This document shows, one piece after another, positions 10,839 to 22,515 of a DNA stretch of 64,000 nucleotides. The position numbers and the translations under genes are program-made. This DNA is from Polydactylus sextarius (lineage: Eukaryota > Chordata > Actinopteri > Polynemidae), in assembly GCA_016801845.1 (NCBI GenBank), contig CM028912.1, positions 2,438,001 through 2,502,000 on the forward strand. Direction: 5' to 3'. The notes under the pieces were generated by a model that was given only the letters and a program-made list of their open reading frames with translations, made no database searches and was not told the DNA's origin. The stretch's first letter is position 1. Every line of letters begins with the position of its first letter.

Positions 10839-11920
10839 CTACAGTATCCTGGCCTCACAGGAGTCTGATTGAAATATTTTAAGTGTGACAATAAGTTTGA
10901 TAGATTTCTGAAACCAGGGGTAACAAAAGGCATAGATCAGTGGGTTCAGACAAGAGTTAAAATAGAATATCCAGGTCTCTATAGACACAGTTGCCCCAAC
11001 AAAGACAGTGTTTAAGCCTACGAGAGAAGAACAGAAATATGGAAAAAGGCACGTCAGAAACACAACTACAACCACACCGAGAGTCCTGGCTGCTTTCATC
11101 TCAGATTTCTTAGAGACCACAGTCTCTGAACGTTGAATTGTGACTGTTGTAATATGAGACCGCATGGCACGAGCCTGAGACACAGCTACTACAAATACTC
11201 TTGTATACAAAATTATGATGACAGTGACAGGACCCACAAAGGTAAAAACAAGATCAAGAGTCTCTGCGATATTGTCAACAACAATGACACACTCTCCATA
11301 GCAGGAATTATACCTGCCTGGTTGGTGAAGGTTGTCCTTCAGTATGAGAGTGTTGTAAATAACAGAATAGACCCAACAAAGGCAAACACAGTTTTTAACT
11401 CTTTTGATAGTGATTTTGTTGTGATAATGCAGAGGGTCACAAATAGCAATGTATCGATCGATGGATATTAGCACCATAGTTCCTACTGATGTTGAGGTAA
11501 CAACAAAATCTAAAGCTCCATACATAGCACACATTTGATCACTCAGGAACCAGCAGCCATCTAAGAATAGAATGTGAAAGGACATGAGGAAGCCCACCAA
11601 GAAGTCTGAGACAGCCAGAGAGCAGAGAAGGAGGTTGGTAGGAGTGTGAAGCTGCCTGGATTGAAAGAGAAACATCACACAAATTATTGTTTGAAGAAGC
11701 GACAATACCAGCACAATATTTCAAGCACTGATGCAATGTGTGGATACTTGAAGTGGGAGATGGAGATGATGACCAGCAGGTTGAGAGTAGCAGTGAGCAG
11801 AGCGATGGATGACAGTAGGGTGTAAACAAACACAGTCTCAATGTGAGGACGTGTTTGCTTCCTGCAGGAGGAGTTGAGGAATTGTGGAAAGCAGAGTTCA
11901 GTTTCTTCCAGGGTCTTCAT
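10839..11920 (-). CDS. T4: two-exon TAAR with a two-aspartate (diamine-type) pocket
   Basis: Exon 1 is 11920-11748 and exon 2 is 11655-10839, with a 92-bp phase-2 intron (the shortest of the cluster), giving 329 aa. It starts MKTLEETEL, with the N-glycosylation site NSS at 16. It is the only intact gene here with Asp at 3.32 (Asp107) together with Asp192 at 5.42. Family knowledge from zebrafish TAAR13c links that pair to dicationic ligands such as cadaverine, so a polyamine or diamine ligand is a reasonable inference. DRY is at 124-126, Leu at 6.48, and the TM7 fingerprint is intact. ECL2 adds further acidic residues near TM5 (Asp185, Glu189). It is almost identical to the T3 pseudogene. Confidence 0.92.
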
Positions 11921-12168
11921 GATTGAAGAAAAATGGATGAACACAGATGCTGCTGAACTCTGGCAACTTTGTGACCAAACCTCTGAATCATTCAGCAGCT
12001 TTATCTCTTTTCTCCACATTGTCTACATGTCCGTCTCACATTACTGCAGCCGATTTTCCCCAATCAAATTAAAGTCCCTCCTCCTTATTCTTTTTGAAAC
12101 CATTATTTTTATTGTACACACCCTTACATCAGTTAACTTTAATCTTTACAGTACAACAAACTACTAAA

Positions 12169-12330
12169 ATGGTTGCTATCAAAGCCAAGTCTATATCAGG
12201 TCAAGGTATGTACAAAAGGAATGCATGGCTTAAAGCAGGAAAAGGCCCAAAAGTTAATCTCAACAACACCATTTCATGCCATCAACTGAAATACATGAAT
12301 ACATCATATACAGCTCTAAAGGTGCTGTAA
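12169..12330 (+). other. Conserved short ORF (53 aa) in the T4 5' flank
   Basis: Fourth copy of the divergent short ORF, starting 249 bp from the T4 start codon. All four copies share the start, stop and reading frame. See the finding for the synonymous pattern. Confidence 0.25.
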
Positions 12331-13792
12331 ATGTTACACTGTTGCTACATAACTATTATTACTCAGAAACAGCTGACTAAAAAAATGTGTAAAGTGGATG
12401 GTACTGGTAAGACTGATATATAAACAGCATCAGCATTATAAACAGTAATGCTGATGTTGGTTACATTTAGCTACTAAATAAATGATGATTTCCTTTTTTT
12501 GTTCTTCATGTTTTTTATGTTATGGGTACACCACTCAAACAGACTTGCACCTCATCTCTATAGGCGACTTTGTTCCCATTTGATATGAACCCAACCACAG
12601 CTCTGTCAGAAACACTTTACTCAAAAATACTTTTATTGTATGCTATGTACAGTTTATTGGGACAATTATATTTGGTGGCATGGCTGTGTTCTGGGACTCC
12701 TGTACCTCCCACGTGCCTGCATGGGAGTCTGGGGCAGGGTGGGTTTTCCCTGCTCTTCCACGAGCCATCATGGAACACATGAACAGACGGCAGCAGCTGA
12801 ACCCCTGGGACCCTCCTCTCCGGTAGCCATCCCAGAAGCCTGAGTGAGCGTAGTACGTTTTTCCTGCCTCCCACGTGCCGAGCCATCATGGAGTGGCCTT
12901 AGCAGAGGGAGCAGCATGAGTGCAGGGTATAGACAGAACACAGCAAGGTTACATAATAGATGATAATGGCAGATACTAAGGATGTAAATGAACTACCAGC
13001 TATCTGTAACTGTGTAACTATCTGTCTGTCTTTTTGTTTTTTAGACAGTGGAACAGCAGTCAGACACTGATTCCTTCAGGTGCATGTGTACCTATGCATG
13101 AGAGTCTTTGGCAGGTTACAGTCATGTTGCCAGCTACTGTAGGATTTAGATACGACAGCGAAGTCGAGACATGTATATGCCATGTCATACAAACATGTCT
13201 TAGGGTGCTTTAAGGTACCATATGACCAGTCATTCAAAACACTTTGAGACTATAGATGTAAGTGGGAACAGTTCAAAGGTCAAAAATCGGAATTTCCTTC
13301 CTGGTAACAGGCTGTGATTGAATGACATCCAAGCTAGTGCTTGCAGGAAAAAATGGTGGATAAGGCAGCTCTGTCTGCTCAATTCTACCTGTTGGGCAGA
13401 GATTCATTACGTTGGAGGGTGGAGGTGGGTGTTCACATATCCCCGTCTGTGACGTAGATGATGGGGAGCACACAGTTTCTAACACTGGTGAACTATTTAA
13501 ACTTTTTATTTATTTATTTATTTATTTTATCAAACTCACAATGTATGTGTAGAGGCAGTATAGGCCACACATTCAAAAACCATCAAAAGTGTTTTTTTTT
13601 TTTTTTCACAATATGGGACCTTTAAATATGTTTTCAGAGAGGTTATAATTATTGATCAATATGGTACATTGAGAGACATTTAAAATGTCATTACAGTTGC
13701 AGGAAAAAACATAGGAAAATATTTAAACATAAGTGATGATATGTTTGTTCACTGCTTTCAAAAGCTAAATTGGGGGAAATATAAACTCTCTC

Positions 13793-13861
<69 letters not shown>

Positions 13862-14217
13862 CATGTAGCAGTTTACCACATTTGAAAATGTTATGTAGTA
13901 ATTGAGTGTTTGCTACACACAAAATAAAACAGTTGTACATCACTCTCCAGACTACATGCTAAAAGTGACAGTTTAGGGAAGAAAAATTAAAAGCATTTGC
14001 ACTGAGTATAGTATTCTGTTCATGTGTTCATGGCAATGGTCTCATTTTAAGGGATGATATTAACTGTCTTACATGCAACAACTACAGCCACAAATTAGAA
14101 GACATACAAGCTGTTGTCCTGATGTAACTTCACAGTAAAATGCAGACATGTGATACGTAAAACTAATATAAGCAAGTTCATTTTTCTGTCCATGATTTTA
14201 GACCTCATGTAGTGTTT
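12331..14217. other. T4-T5 intergenic region
   Basis: No gene recognised. A GC-richer patch at about 12680-12900 contains two copies of a cctcccacgtgc..gccatcatgga motif. 13500-13530 is an attt-type repeat, and 13785-13860 is a (TC)n/(TA)n microsatellite. From about 13915 the sequence is the 3' flank type that recurs near 47510-47640 and 48430-48590, upstream of the T10 stop. Confidence 0.45.
13785..13860. repeat. (TC)n(TA)n compound microsatellite
   Basis: About 37 bp of tc repeats with one interruption run directly into about 36 bp of ta repeats. Confidence 0.9.
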
Positions 14218-15343
14218 CTACATCATGTTTGTCTCACAGGAATCTAGCTGCAGTATTTTAAGTGTAACAATGAGCTTCACTGATTTTCTAAACCAGGGGT
14301 AAAAAAGGGCATAGATGACAGGGTTGAGACAGGAGTTAAAATAAAACAAAAATATTACAAAAGTAGCAGATGAAGCATCCAGAAATTTATCTTGGCCTGA
14401 AAGAGAAACACAGTAAAATGGACAGAGACACACTATAATCACAATTATAACAACACCAAGAGTCCTGGCTGCTTTCAACTCAGATTTCTTAGCAAATACA
14501 CCCACTGAACAATGGAGTTTGACAGCTTTAATATGAGAGTGCATGGCTCGTGCCTGAGACACAGCCACTACAAAGACTCTCATATACAGAATAAGAATGA
14601 TGGTGATGGGTACAAGAAAGCTGAAAATAACATCAATAAGTCCAACAATGTAGTCAACAATAATTACACACTCTCCAATGCAGGTGTTATACCTGCCCGG
14701 TTGTTTTAGGATATCCTGCAGACTTAGACTCTGGAAAACTATTGAACATATCCAAGACAGACAAACACAGATTTGGACTCTTTTCTGTGTGACTTTGGTG
14801 GTATAATGCATTGGATCACAAATAGCCACATAGCGGTCGACAGCTATGAGCACCATGTTTCCTACTGAGGCAGAGGTAATAACATAGCCCAGATACTGAT
14901 ACAGAGCACACAAAAGGTCACCAAGGAACCAGCAGCCACTACTTAAGATAATTTGAAAGCACATGAGGAAGCCAACAATAAAGTCAGACACAGCCAGTGA
15001 TAGGAGGAGGATGTTGGTGGTTGTGTGGAGCTGCCTGGGGAACAATATATTCATCATTAGAAGTACGACTTATCATGAAGGAAAAAAGCAGATAGATCAA
15101 AGACTGAAACTGATAGTAAGAAAAAAGAAAAAAAGAAAGAAAGATAAGAAAAAGAAATAGGTAAATCTACCTGAAATGGGAGATAGAAATGATGACCAGT
15201 AGGTTGAAAAACACAGTGAGCAGAGAAATGGAGGACAACAAAATATAAATCAACATGGCTTCAAAGTCAGGACGCTTTGGCTTCCTGCAGGAGGAGTTGA
15301 GGAGCTGTGGGAAGCAGAGTTCACTCCCATCCAAGGTCTCCAT
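14218..15343 (-). CDS. T5: two-exon TAAR, subclade B, Gly3.32
   Basis: Exon 1 is 15343-15171 and exon 2 is 15034-14218, with a 136-bp phase-2 intron (donor GTAGAT), giving 329 aa starting METLDGSELC. It carries subclade B marks: DPMHY after the DRY helix and the ECL2 tail GRYNTCIGEC. Position 3.32 is Gly107, the smallest residue of any copy, so no amine contact is possible there. Asp192 (5.42) and Asp185 are present. Tyr289 (7.43), Leu261 (6.48) and the TM7 fingerprint NSCLNPVIYALFYPWF are intact. The short intron lacks the (TA)n tract found in subclade C. Confidence 0.92.
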
Positions 15344-15401
15344 CACCAGGGGCACAAAAGTTATTTATTCTAGTTTGGTTAAACAAAGTTATTGAATTGG
15401 G

Positions 15402-16094
15402 TTAAGTAAGAAGGGAATCAAGGATGGTGAGCTGTATTTGCCGTAACTGCTCTGATGGAAATGACAACAAGCGCTTTTGAGGGCTGCTGCCAGTTGGCTT
15501 GATGCTGCTGCTCCAATCAGCTGTGGAACAGGGTGACATGTCAGGAAGGAGATACAGAGACATCTGAACCAATCCGAAAACAGTTAAAGCACTCTTGAAT
15601 CTGCATACACACACAATCTGAACAATATTATTAAAATACAAGATGGCAGTGTTATGACCATAACACCAGACAGATATTACTGAGCTTTTTGACCAAAGGT
15701 TTCTACTAATCTGTCTCCATTTCTTCCCTCCCTGTGGTTCCCAATGACATTTTTTATTATATTTTCTTGTTCTCCTTTTTCCTTTAAATCTTTTCTGCAC
15801 CTCAGAATCATTAACAGGTGTAATATAATAGCTTTAGTGTCATTACATTGAGGGTCAAAAAAACAATATAACAAAACTGAAATGGCACTTCCATAGAATT
15901 CCATAGAAAGAAGAGAATCTGCATTGGTCAAAGCCCTGGCATAAGACTGGGTAGTGTAATGCCCTGATAATTTGGACATATCATCTAGTTGGCTTTCTTT
16001 ACCACAGTCTCCCTATTCATGGACACTGGCACTGATCTCCATGTGACCTTGAACAGTGGTGTTGGCCAAGACAGTTGCACAACATTCACAGCAT
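15402..16094. other. T5 5' flank and spacer
   Basis: AT-rich DNA with no recognised gene. Open stretches here are low complexity, rich in Lys and Arg, and have no paralogs in the cluster. Confidence 0.4.
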
Positions 16095-16800
16095 TCAGAA
16101 ATCAGGGTGAAGCTCATCCACTCCTAGCACCGTACCATTGGGTAGCTTCATGAATACCTCAGTGACATTTGCCAGGAATATGGGCAATTTTTCCCTCAGG
16201 CCTTGCTCTAGCTCTTCCTCTTCACTGGAGGAGACACTGACCAGGTTCAGGAGTTCCTCAGAAAGTTCCTTCCACCACCCAACTAGCAGCTGACATTTTC
16301 CATTCTGAGCTACTGTACAGTTTGCCAGAAACTCCTTGGGGCTTACCAAAAGTCCTTCTTTGTGGCCTCCCAAAACTCCTCCCACATTCACGTTTTTGCC
16401 TTTTCAACCATTGAATATGCAACCATGTTGGCCTGTTGATACCTACAGCTGAGTCAGAAGTCGTAAGGACCCACAAAGTTCAAAAGAACTCCTTCAGCCT
16501 GATGACCTCCTCACCACTGGTGTCCATCAGGGGGTTCTTGCCTCAATCTATCCACCCTCCTCCCCTGCCACCTAATCTAACCCACCATCATCTGGTGATC
16601 AGTTGACAGCTCCTCTTTTCTCTTCACCTGAGTATTCAAGACAGACCAGCTGATACGAACTCAAAGTTGATCATTGATCTTTGGCCTAATGGGTTCTGGT
16701 ACCAAGTACATCAAAGACCTGGTAACAGCGAAGTCCCCTGGTCTCCCTCTTCTGGGCACAATGGTGAAATGTGCATCATGGCCTGTCATCAGGTGCTTCA
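16095..16800 (-). mobile_element. Degenerate non-LTR retrotransposon (reverse-transcriptase N-side) fragment
   Basis: On the minus strand, the frame at 16391-16095 ends with a WWKELSEELLN motif and then a KLPNGTVLGVDELHPDF motif. These match, by memory of the family, the segment just before the reverse-transcriptase core of fish LINE elements, which reads WKEYFE..LLN then PG.DEI.PE. The upstream part (about 16411-16800) is repeated with high similarity at the right edge of the window (about 63650-64000). Several frames are needed, so it is dead. The clade is not assigned. Confidence 0.45.
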
Positions 16801-17390
16801 ATGGTAACACATAAAGAGATAAACTTTTCCATAAATTCATTTTGTCTCCATTTCCACTTAAATGTCTGATCTTATACCAGTATATCTAGTGAGAGTGTAT
16901 ACCACACACAACTTTCTCTCACTTATACACATCACTGAGCACTGAACCTCAGTTTACCACCTATTAATGTGGTTGTCTGGAGAAAAAATGTCATTACACT
17001 TCATACCCCACCTAACCTGACAATGTTGCCCATATTTCCATTTAATTGATAATAATGTATATTTTTCTCAATTTTATTTTCTATCTTCTCTAAATGTTTT
17101 CTCAATGTAGGCTACTGTGTTGCTTTACTTTGCAGGCAAAAAAAGAAAAACAGTCGTAGTATGTATCTGTTTAGATTGTGATGTGATGATATGATATCTG
17201 TAATGACGAATTAGAACAGGAACAAGTTGTTAAATCTCTAAATTATAAACCAATTTTGGGCCTTTATGACTATTCTTTATGTCCACAGTTGTACATGTAA
17301 TTCATTTATTGAAATGATCAACATCAGCAAGTTAATTTCTCTGTCTGTAGTAAGTGTTAAGTTAAGCTTGTTTAAATATTTTTAGTGTAA
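16801..17390. other. Intergenic, nothing recognised
   Basis: AT-rich spacer between the LINE fragment and the CpG-richer block that begins near 17400. No repeats shared with the rest of the window were noticed. Confidence 0.4.
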
Positions 17391-17399
17391 CTGTAGGAA

Positions 17400-18460
17400 G
17401 AACACACGGGGAAAAAAGACGAACCAAAATGGTGTGGAGACGTCAGGAACCTCGAGTCAGCTGATCAGCCATTACAGCCGAATTCACACTAGCTGAGCGT
17501 GACGCTGTTGTCGTGACAACCTGAGGGGCTACAGGTGGTTAATCAGGCTGAGCCGCGAGCGGACAAGACAATGAAAGTTACAAACAGATATTGCTGCGCT
17601 TTCGACACGAAATATTGTGCATACGAGGCACCTGGAGCACTGGAGAGGCAGCCGGTGAGCACTTGTGTTCTGTTGCGCTTCGTCCAGTGTGTCGTTTATT
17701 GATTAAACTGGATCGTAACGTTTGACTTGTTGTTGACATACCGTCAGCTGTTTGGATGCGGCTACACTGTCGCGCTGTGGTGCTTAATTGTTGTAATTTC
17801 GAGCTGCTGAGTTTAGCAAAAGCAGCAGAAAGGTTTTATTTCTAATTGTTACTCAGCAATATCTTGACTTCTGAAGGTATAGACCTGGACACGGATTGCT
17901 TTCACTGAGTTTTGTACTTGATATCTGCATTATGATAATGGTAGTTGCAGTAGGTTTCATATGGGCGATTTCAAAGCTGTGGTATTGCCAGTTAAGTATA
18001 GATTGTTATTTAATTCCTGTCTATTTTGTTTCATTCTTTTGGAATTGAGTCTTCTTGTAGTTTTATGCCAAAGATTATTGGATATTCATTAATATATTTT
18101 TCTACAGATGTCCTGTTTAAATCTAATCTGGTTTGTGCTGTTTAAAGATATTACATGATTGTACATTTAGGTCTATATTTATTGATGACAGTAATTGTAC
18201 ATTTAAAGCATATTAGCACATTTCAGTTGCATTTGCACATGTTTATAGAATTGTGAATAATCACTGTTTCTTTTCAATTTTTATTTCCTGAAGGTTTCTT
18301 TTTACCTAAAACCTAAAAATGAGACCAAAGCTATGACTACACTAATCGCTCCTTTGCTGCCAACTATTCACTACTCACCACTACCATCTGCATCTGTCTG
18401 TTGATATAACAACCTCTATGGATCTGTGCTCTGAACTTTAATAAAAAAAAAAAAAAAAAA
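17400..18460 (+). other. CpG-rich block with a candidate short plus-strand transcription unit
   Basis: About 17400-17800 is visibly richer in G+C and CpG than anything near it. An ATG at 17571 opens 28 codons (MKVTNRYCC...GALERQP) ending exactly at a strong donor-like sequence, CCG|GTGAGC at 17654/17655. Downstream are pyrimidine-AG candidates (for example tttctacag near 18108) and an AATAAA at 18440 that runs straight into an A run ending at 18460. This could be a small gene, a non-coding RNA promoter, or an inserted element. The A run begins inside the AATAAA, so it is weak evidence for a retroposed poly(A) tail. Confidence 0.3.
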
Positions 18461-18665
18461 GGCAAAGAAGCAACAGAAACAGTTGTCCTGTCAAGTCTTT
18501 GAGTGAAGTCCAGTTATACTAAACCTCCATCAGACGCCACTTTCCTTTATTTAAGGTGGGAAAAAATTGCACAAATCAGTATAACCAAACAAAAACTGGT
18601 ACAACTTGACAGTAAGGCTCTCAATTAAGCATTAAAGTTTTCAGGTTTGGCCTCATGCATTGTTC

Positions 18666-19907
18666 CTACATCAAGTTGGTCTTACAGGAATCTGGCTGCA
18701 GTATTTTAAGTGTAACAATGAATTTTACTGATTTTCTAAACCAGGGATAAAAACAGGCATAGATGACAGGGTTGAGACAGGAGTTTAAATAAATCAAATA
18801 TAAAACAAAAGTAGCAGTTGAAGCACTGAGCAATTGGTTTTGGCCTGAAAGAGAAACACAGTAAATTGGACAGAGACACATTATAAACACAATTAAAACA
18901 ACACCAAGAGTCCTGGCTGCTTTCAACTCAGATTTTTTAGCGAATGCACCCACTGAATTCTGGTGTTTGACAGCTGCAACATGAGAGCGCATGGCACGAG
19001 CCTGAGACACAGCCACCATAAATACTCTCATGTACAAAACTACAATCACACTAATGGAGAGAATAAAGGTAAGAATAAGATCTATAAGTCCAACGATGTA
19101 GTTAACAACAATGACACACTCTCCAATGCAGGTGTTAAACCTGCCTGGTTGTATCAGGTTATCCTTTACGTATGCACTTTGACTTATCATACAGATTATC
19201 CAACACACGCAAATAACAATCTTAACTCTTTTGTGTGTAACTTTGGTGGTGTAATGCATTGGATCACAAATAGCCACATAGCGGTCAATAGATATGAGCA
19301 CCATGTGCCCAACCGAGGCAGAGGTAGCAATAAAGGCTATATATTGATATATAATACACATCAGGTCACCGAGGAACCAGCAGCCACTGATCAATATAAT
19401 TTGAAAGCACATGCAGAAGCCAACGAAGAAATCTGACACAGCCAGAGAGAGAAGGATGATGTTGGTTGGTGTGTAGAGCTGCCTGGGAAAGAAAACCAGG
19501 AATATATTTATATAATTTATCGTTCAGGTTAGAGAAGATATAAAAACTAAAATGAAAAAACAAAAAAACCCAAATACAGTACTTTAATTTGTTCATATAT
19601 ATATATATATATAGATAGATAGATATATATAGAGAGAGAGGAAAAATGAAGATAATGCAATTACTATTTCATACACGACAATCTGCTTTGTTATTGTTGC
19701 TATATACTACTTTTAAATCTTATCACCCATCTACCTGAAGTGGGAGATAGAAATTATGACCAACAGGTTGAGAAACACAGTGATAATAGAAATGAAGGAC
19801 AGCACAATGTAAATCAACATGGCCTCAAAGAGAGGACGGTCTGGCTTCCTGCAGGAGGCATTGAGGTGCTGTGGGAAGCAGAGTTCACCTCCTTCTAAAG
19901 TCTCCAT
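18666..19907 (-). CDS. T6: two-exon TAAR, B/C mosaic, lacks Pro5.50
   Basis: Exon 1 is 19907-19735 and exon 2 is 19482-18666, with a 252-bp phase-2 intron, giving 329 aa. Exon 1 (METLEGGELCFPQHLNASC...) is nearly identical to that of T14, with only residues 23 and 26 differing, whereas the intron, 3' flank and much of exon 2 are of the subclade C type; ICL2 remains B-like (DPMHYTTKVT). Position 3.32 is Ala107, Asp192 is at 5.42, and Ser200 replaces the TM5 proline 5.50 (FILSISVIVV). T9 shares that change in an identical stretch of DNA. Position 6.48 is Leu. The fingerprint in TM7 is NSCLNPVIYACFYPWF. The intron contains a (TA)n tract. Confidence 0.9.
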
Positions 19908-20560
19908 CACCAGAGAGAGGAGGTCCTGTTGAGCTCTTGCAGCTTTTAACTAAATGTTTCACTCAAACAGTTTATTTATCTGTTTCCTCTCTGCTGGCTC
20001 CTCCTACTGCTGCTTCTTTTCATATTTGGTATTTGTTGGTATAATAAAGCATCTGAATGTCTCAGCATGCAAATAATCAATCAAAAATCAATCTGGTCAC
20101 CATAGGTTGAAATGACAACCCAGATATAACACAATCAGTAAAGGCCAAATTTGGCAAAGTTTTGATAGGATGTATGACCCTATATGGCCCAAATTAGGCC
20201 AAAACTCACCCAAAACCAATTATGGAAAACAAAGTTTTTAAGTAGTGTGGTAAACCATAACTATGTCATAGTCCAAGCAAAGACCTTCATCCTGCTTCCT
20301 CTGTGACAAAATTAATTGAAATATGCTAAATGTCTGCCAGACTACAGCCACAATCTTTGATCTGGGAAGAACTGATCAAATAAAACTGATATTATTTAAC
20401 TTACCTTATTAATTGTAAGATAAGATAGATTTACTGGGAAGAACAGAACCTAACAGGATTTGTCACTATCTTTATAGGTGTATAATTGGTACCGCCAACA
20501 GATTAATGATGAGGGGTGATTGGAACAGCAGAAGAGTCAACTAATCACCACAATGGTGAG
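19908..20560. other. T6 5' flank, shared with T14
   Basis: This region is homologous to about 61895-62620 upstream of T14, including the shared ataataaagcatctgaatgt and taagataagatagatt words. It is not shared with subclade C flanks. It likely contains the promoter of T6, but I see no defined element. Confidence 0.55.
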
Positions 20561-22186
20561 TTGGATCAAATGGTGTAAAAGGCAGTTCTACACACCAGAT
20601 ATACCAACGTGTGTAGTGAGGATGAGGTGGGAATGTTTTGTTTGGCTGAAACCCCTTTCTGAGAGGTCTTTAACATCCACCTCAGGAACACTTTTGCAAG
20701 CAAATGTGACAGTGTATCCCCGTCAGGATTGCAGATCACATGCCAGGACGCATGTCGGCACATGCACACATAAACAAACACCCTCATTCCTCCACTGCAC
20801 ATATATAGCCTACATCGTTTAGTGCTAATCCTGTATTTAATCAATTATTCACTGATTCATCATAGGTCACCATGGTATAACAAATATCGTTCTACATAGT
20901 AACTTCCCTTTTCATAAACCAGCTCTTTTACTCACCACTACACTCCAGTCTTCACTTGATTAAAACACCGCATTTGCGGGACGTCAGTACCATTTGGTTT
21001 CACTGTGTAAGAGGAACTTTACTGAGGCCAGGAACTGTACTTTTTTCTCTGTTTTATCTTCTTATTGTTATTATGATTAGGCATATCTTTGTTAAGTTAT
21101 TATTGATTTTGTGGACTATTATGACTGAGTAGTCGAGGCCTAGAAAAGAATTGCCTCAAGGTGAGGTAGAGTTGGAGCAGTGAAGGTACAAAACTTAAAG
21201 TCAACACCAGGCACTGTAAAGCCTGTCCTATCACACCATGTGTGTGTGTTTTTAGATAACTTTGCCAAAGATTCATACAGCTCAACAAGCATGGATGTGT
21301 GTTCAGAACATGACTGCACTGACAGTCTTGGTGGTGCACCTATTGCACAGGCCACGCAGGGACATGATAATCCTGGGGCTCTACTGGTGCATATGGGTAG
21401 TGTGTGATCAGCCAGGGTACGGGCGCAGGGGTTCGTGTCTCCACTGCCAATTGTTGAAGTCAGACTTGGAAGCCAGACTCAGTGTTTTGTACTGGACATT
21501 GTGGACTTGTTTTTCATTCCTGTGTGTCCATCGAGAAAACCCACAGGCACGGAATTCAGTCCACTAGTTGAGTGGCATGTGTGTTTGAGTGTGTAATCAA
21601 TAAACATCTTTCAGACTAGTTCTGACCGGACTTCCTGAGGCGATTGGCTCCCCTACAAAACAACACCTTCATTTTCAGTACAGTCCTACAGTTCGACACA
21701 GATCTCCAATTTTACAATGTGTAGCCTTACGAAATAGGGCAGCATAGGACACAGAGGTCTCGTTTTGAGGTATTTATTCTGAACAGAAAAACTGGTGTTC
21801 ACTTTATATGAAAAATAAAACAATAAAATAAAACCAAAACAATAAGATTCTTCTATTACAAAGGAGTGCCAAAATAACTATAATGGCTAATCCCTGTGAT
21901 ACAAACAGCACAGAAATTCACAGAAACTTTACATTCACAAACTTCAGCATACTAACAATGAATGTAAAGGCTTACATATACATACATTACTGACAGGTGC
22001 ATATGCCCGAGAACACAAAACATCACGGAGACGGACTCTAAGCCCTCATGTCGAACAGTGACTCCGATCTGCAAATCTACTACATATCAAACAAATACAA
22101 AGGCATCAATACATGACAGTTCACAAAACGTGGTCATGAATTATTTTTAAATGTCCATCACCTGATACTCCATGCCACTCAGTCCA

Positions 22187-22229
<43 letters not shown>

Positions 22230-22390
22230 CTTCAAAACTGTCAACAATGTCCAGAAACCACCTTGCATGTCCGTATCGCGGTAAAACAAGATGGTTCTCA
22301 CATCCAGGTCTTCTTCTGGACTGCTCCCCAAAACACCACTTCCGCAGGTGGTTACCCCCAAACTGAGACACTGCCATCTGTTTAAAGTCT
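20561..22390. other. T6-T7 spacer, proximal part
   Basis: No gene is recognised. The stretch 21211-21290 is homologous to 46925-47010 upstream of T10. Around 21585-21660 there is aatcaataaacatctttcag followed by a sequence typical of the end of a retroviral-like LTR, but no partner repeat is visible. A (TA)n tract lies at 22192-22228. Confidence 0.35.
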
Positions 22391-22394
22391 TAAA

Positions 22395-22515
22395 GTCTGC
22401 AGTGAATGCTGTTTGTTAGTGAAGCAGTGATGGCACAGTGCAACAGCAAAAGATCGGACACCCTGATGGGACGGTCTTCATCTCATTGCAGGGCCACATA
22501 TACAGACAAAAAATC
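22395..22515 (+). repeat. Dispersed repeat, copy 1
   Basis: A ~120-bp block beginning gcagtgaatgctgtttgtta is repeated at 29263-29370. It is probably the 3' portion of a fish interspersed element. It precedes the T7 3' flank here and the T8 3' flank there, so it may also belong to the T7/T8 duplication unit. Confidence 0.5.

Noticed and set aside
18440..18460. Poly(A) tail of a processed retrogene
   Set aside because: The A run starts inside the AATAAA without the usual gap and no target duplication or spliced coding frame was seen; kept only as weak support for a transcription unit.
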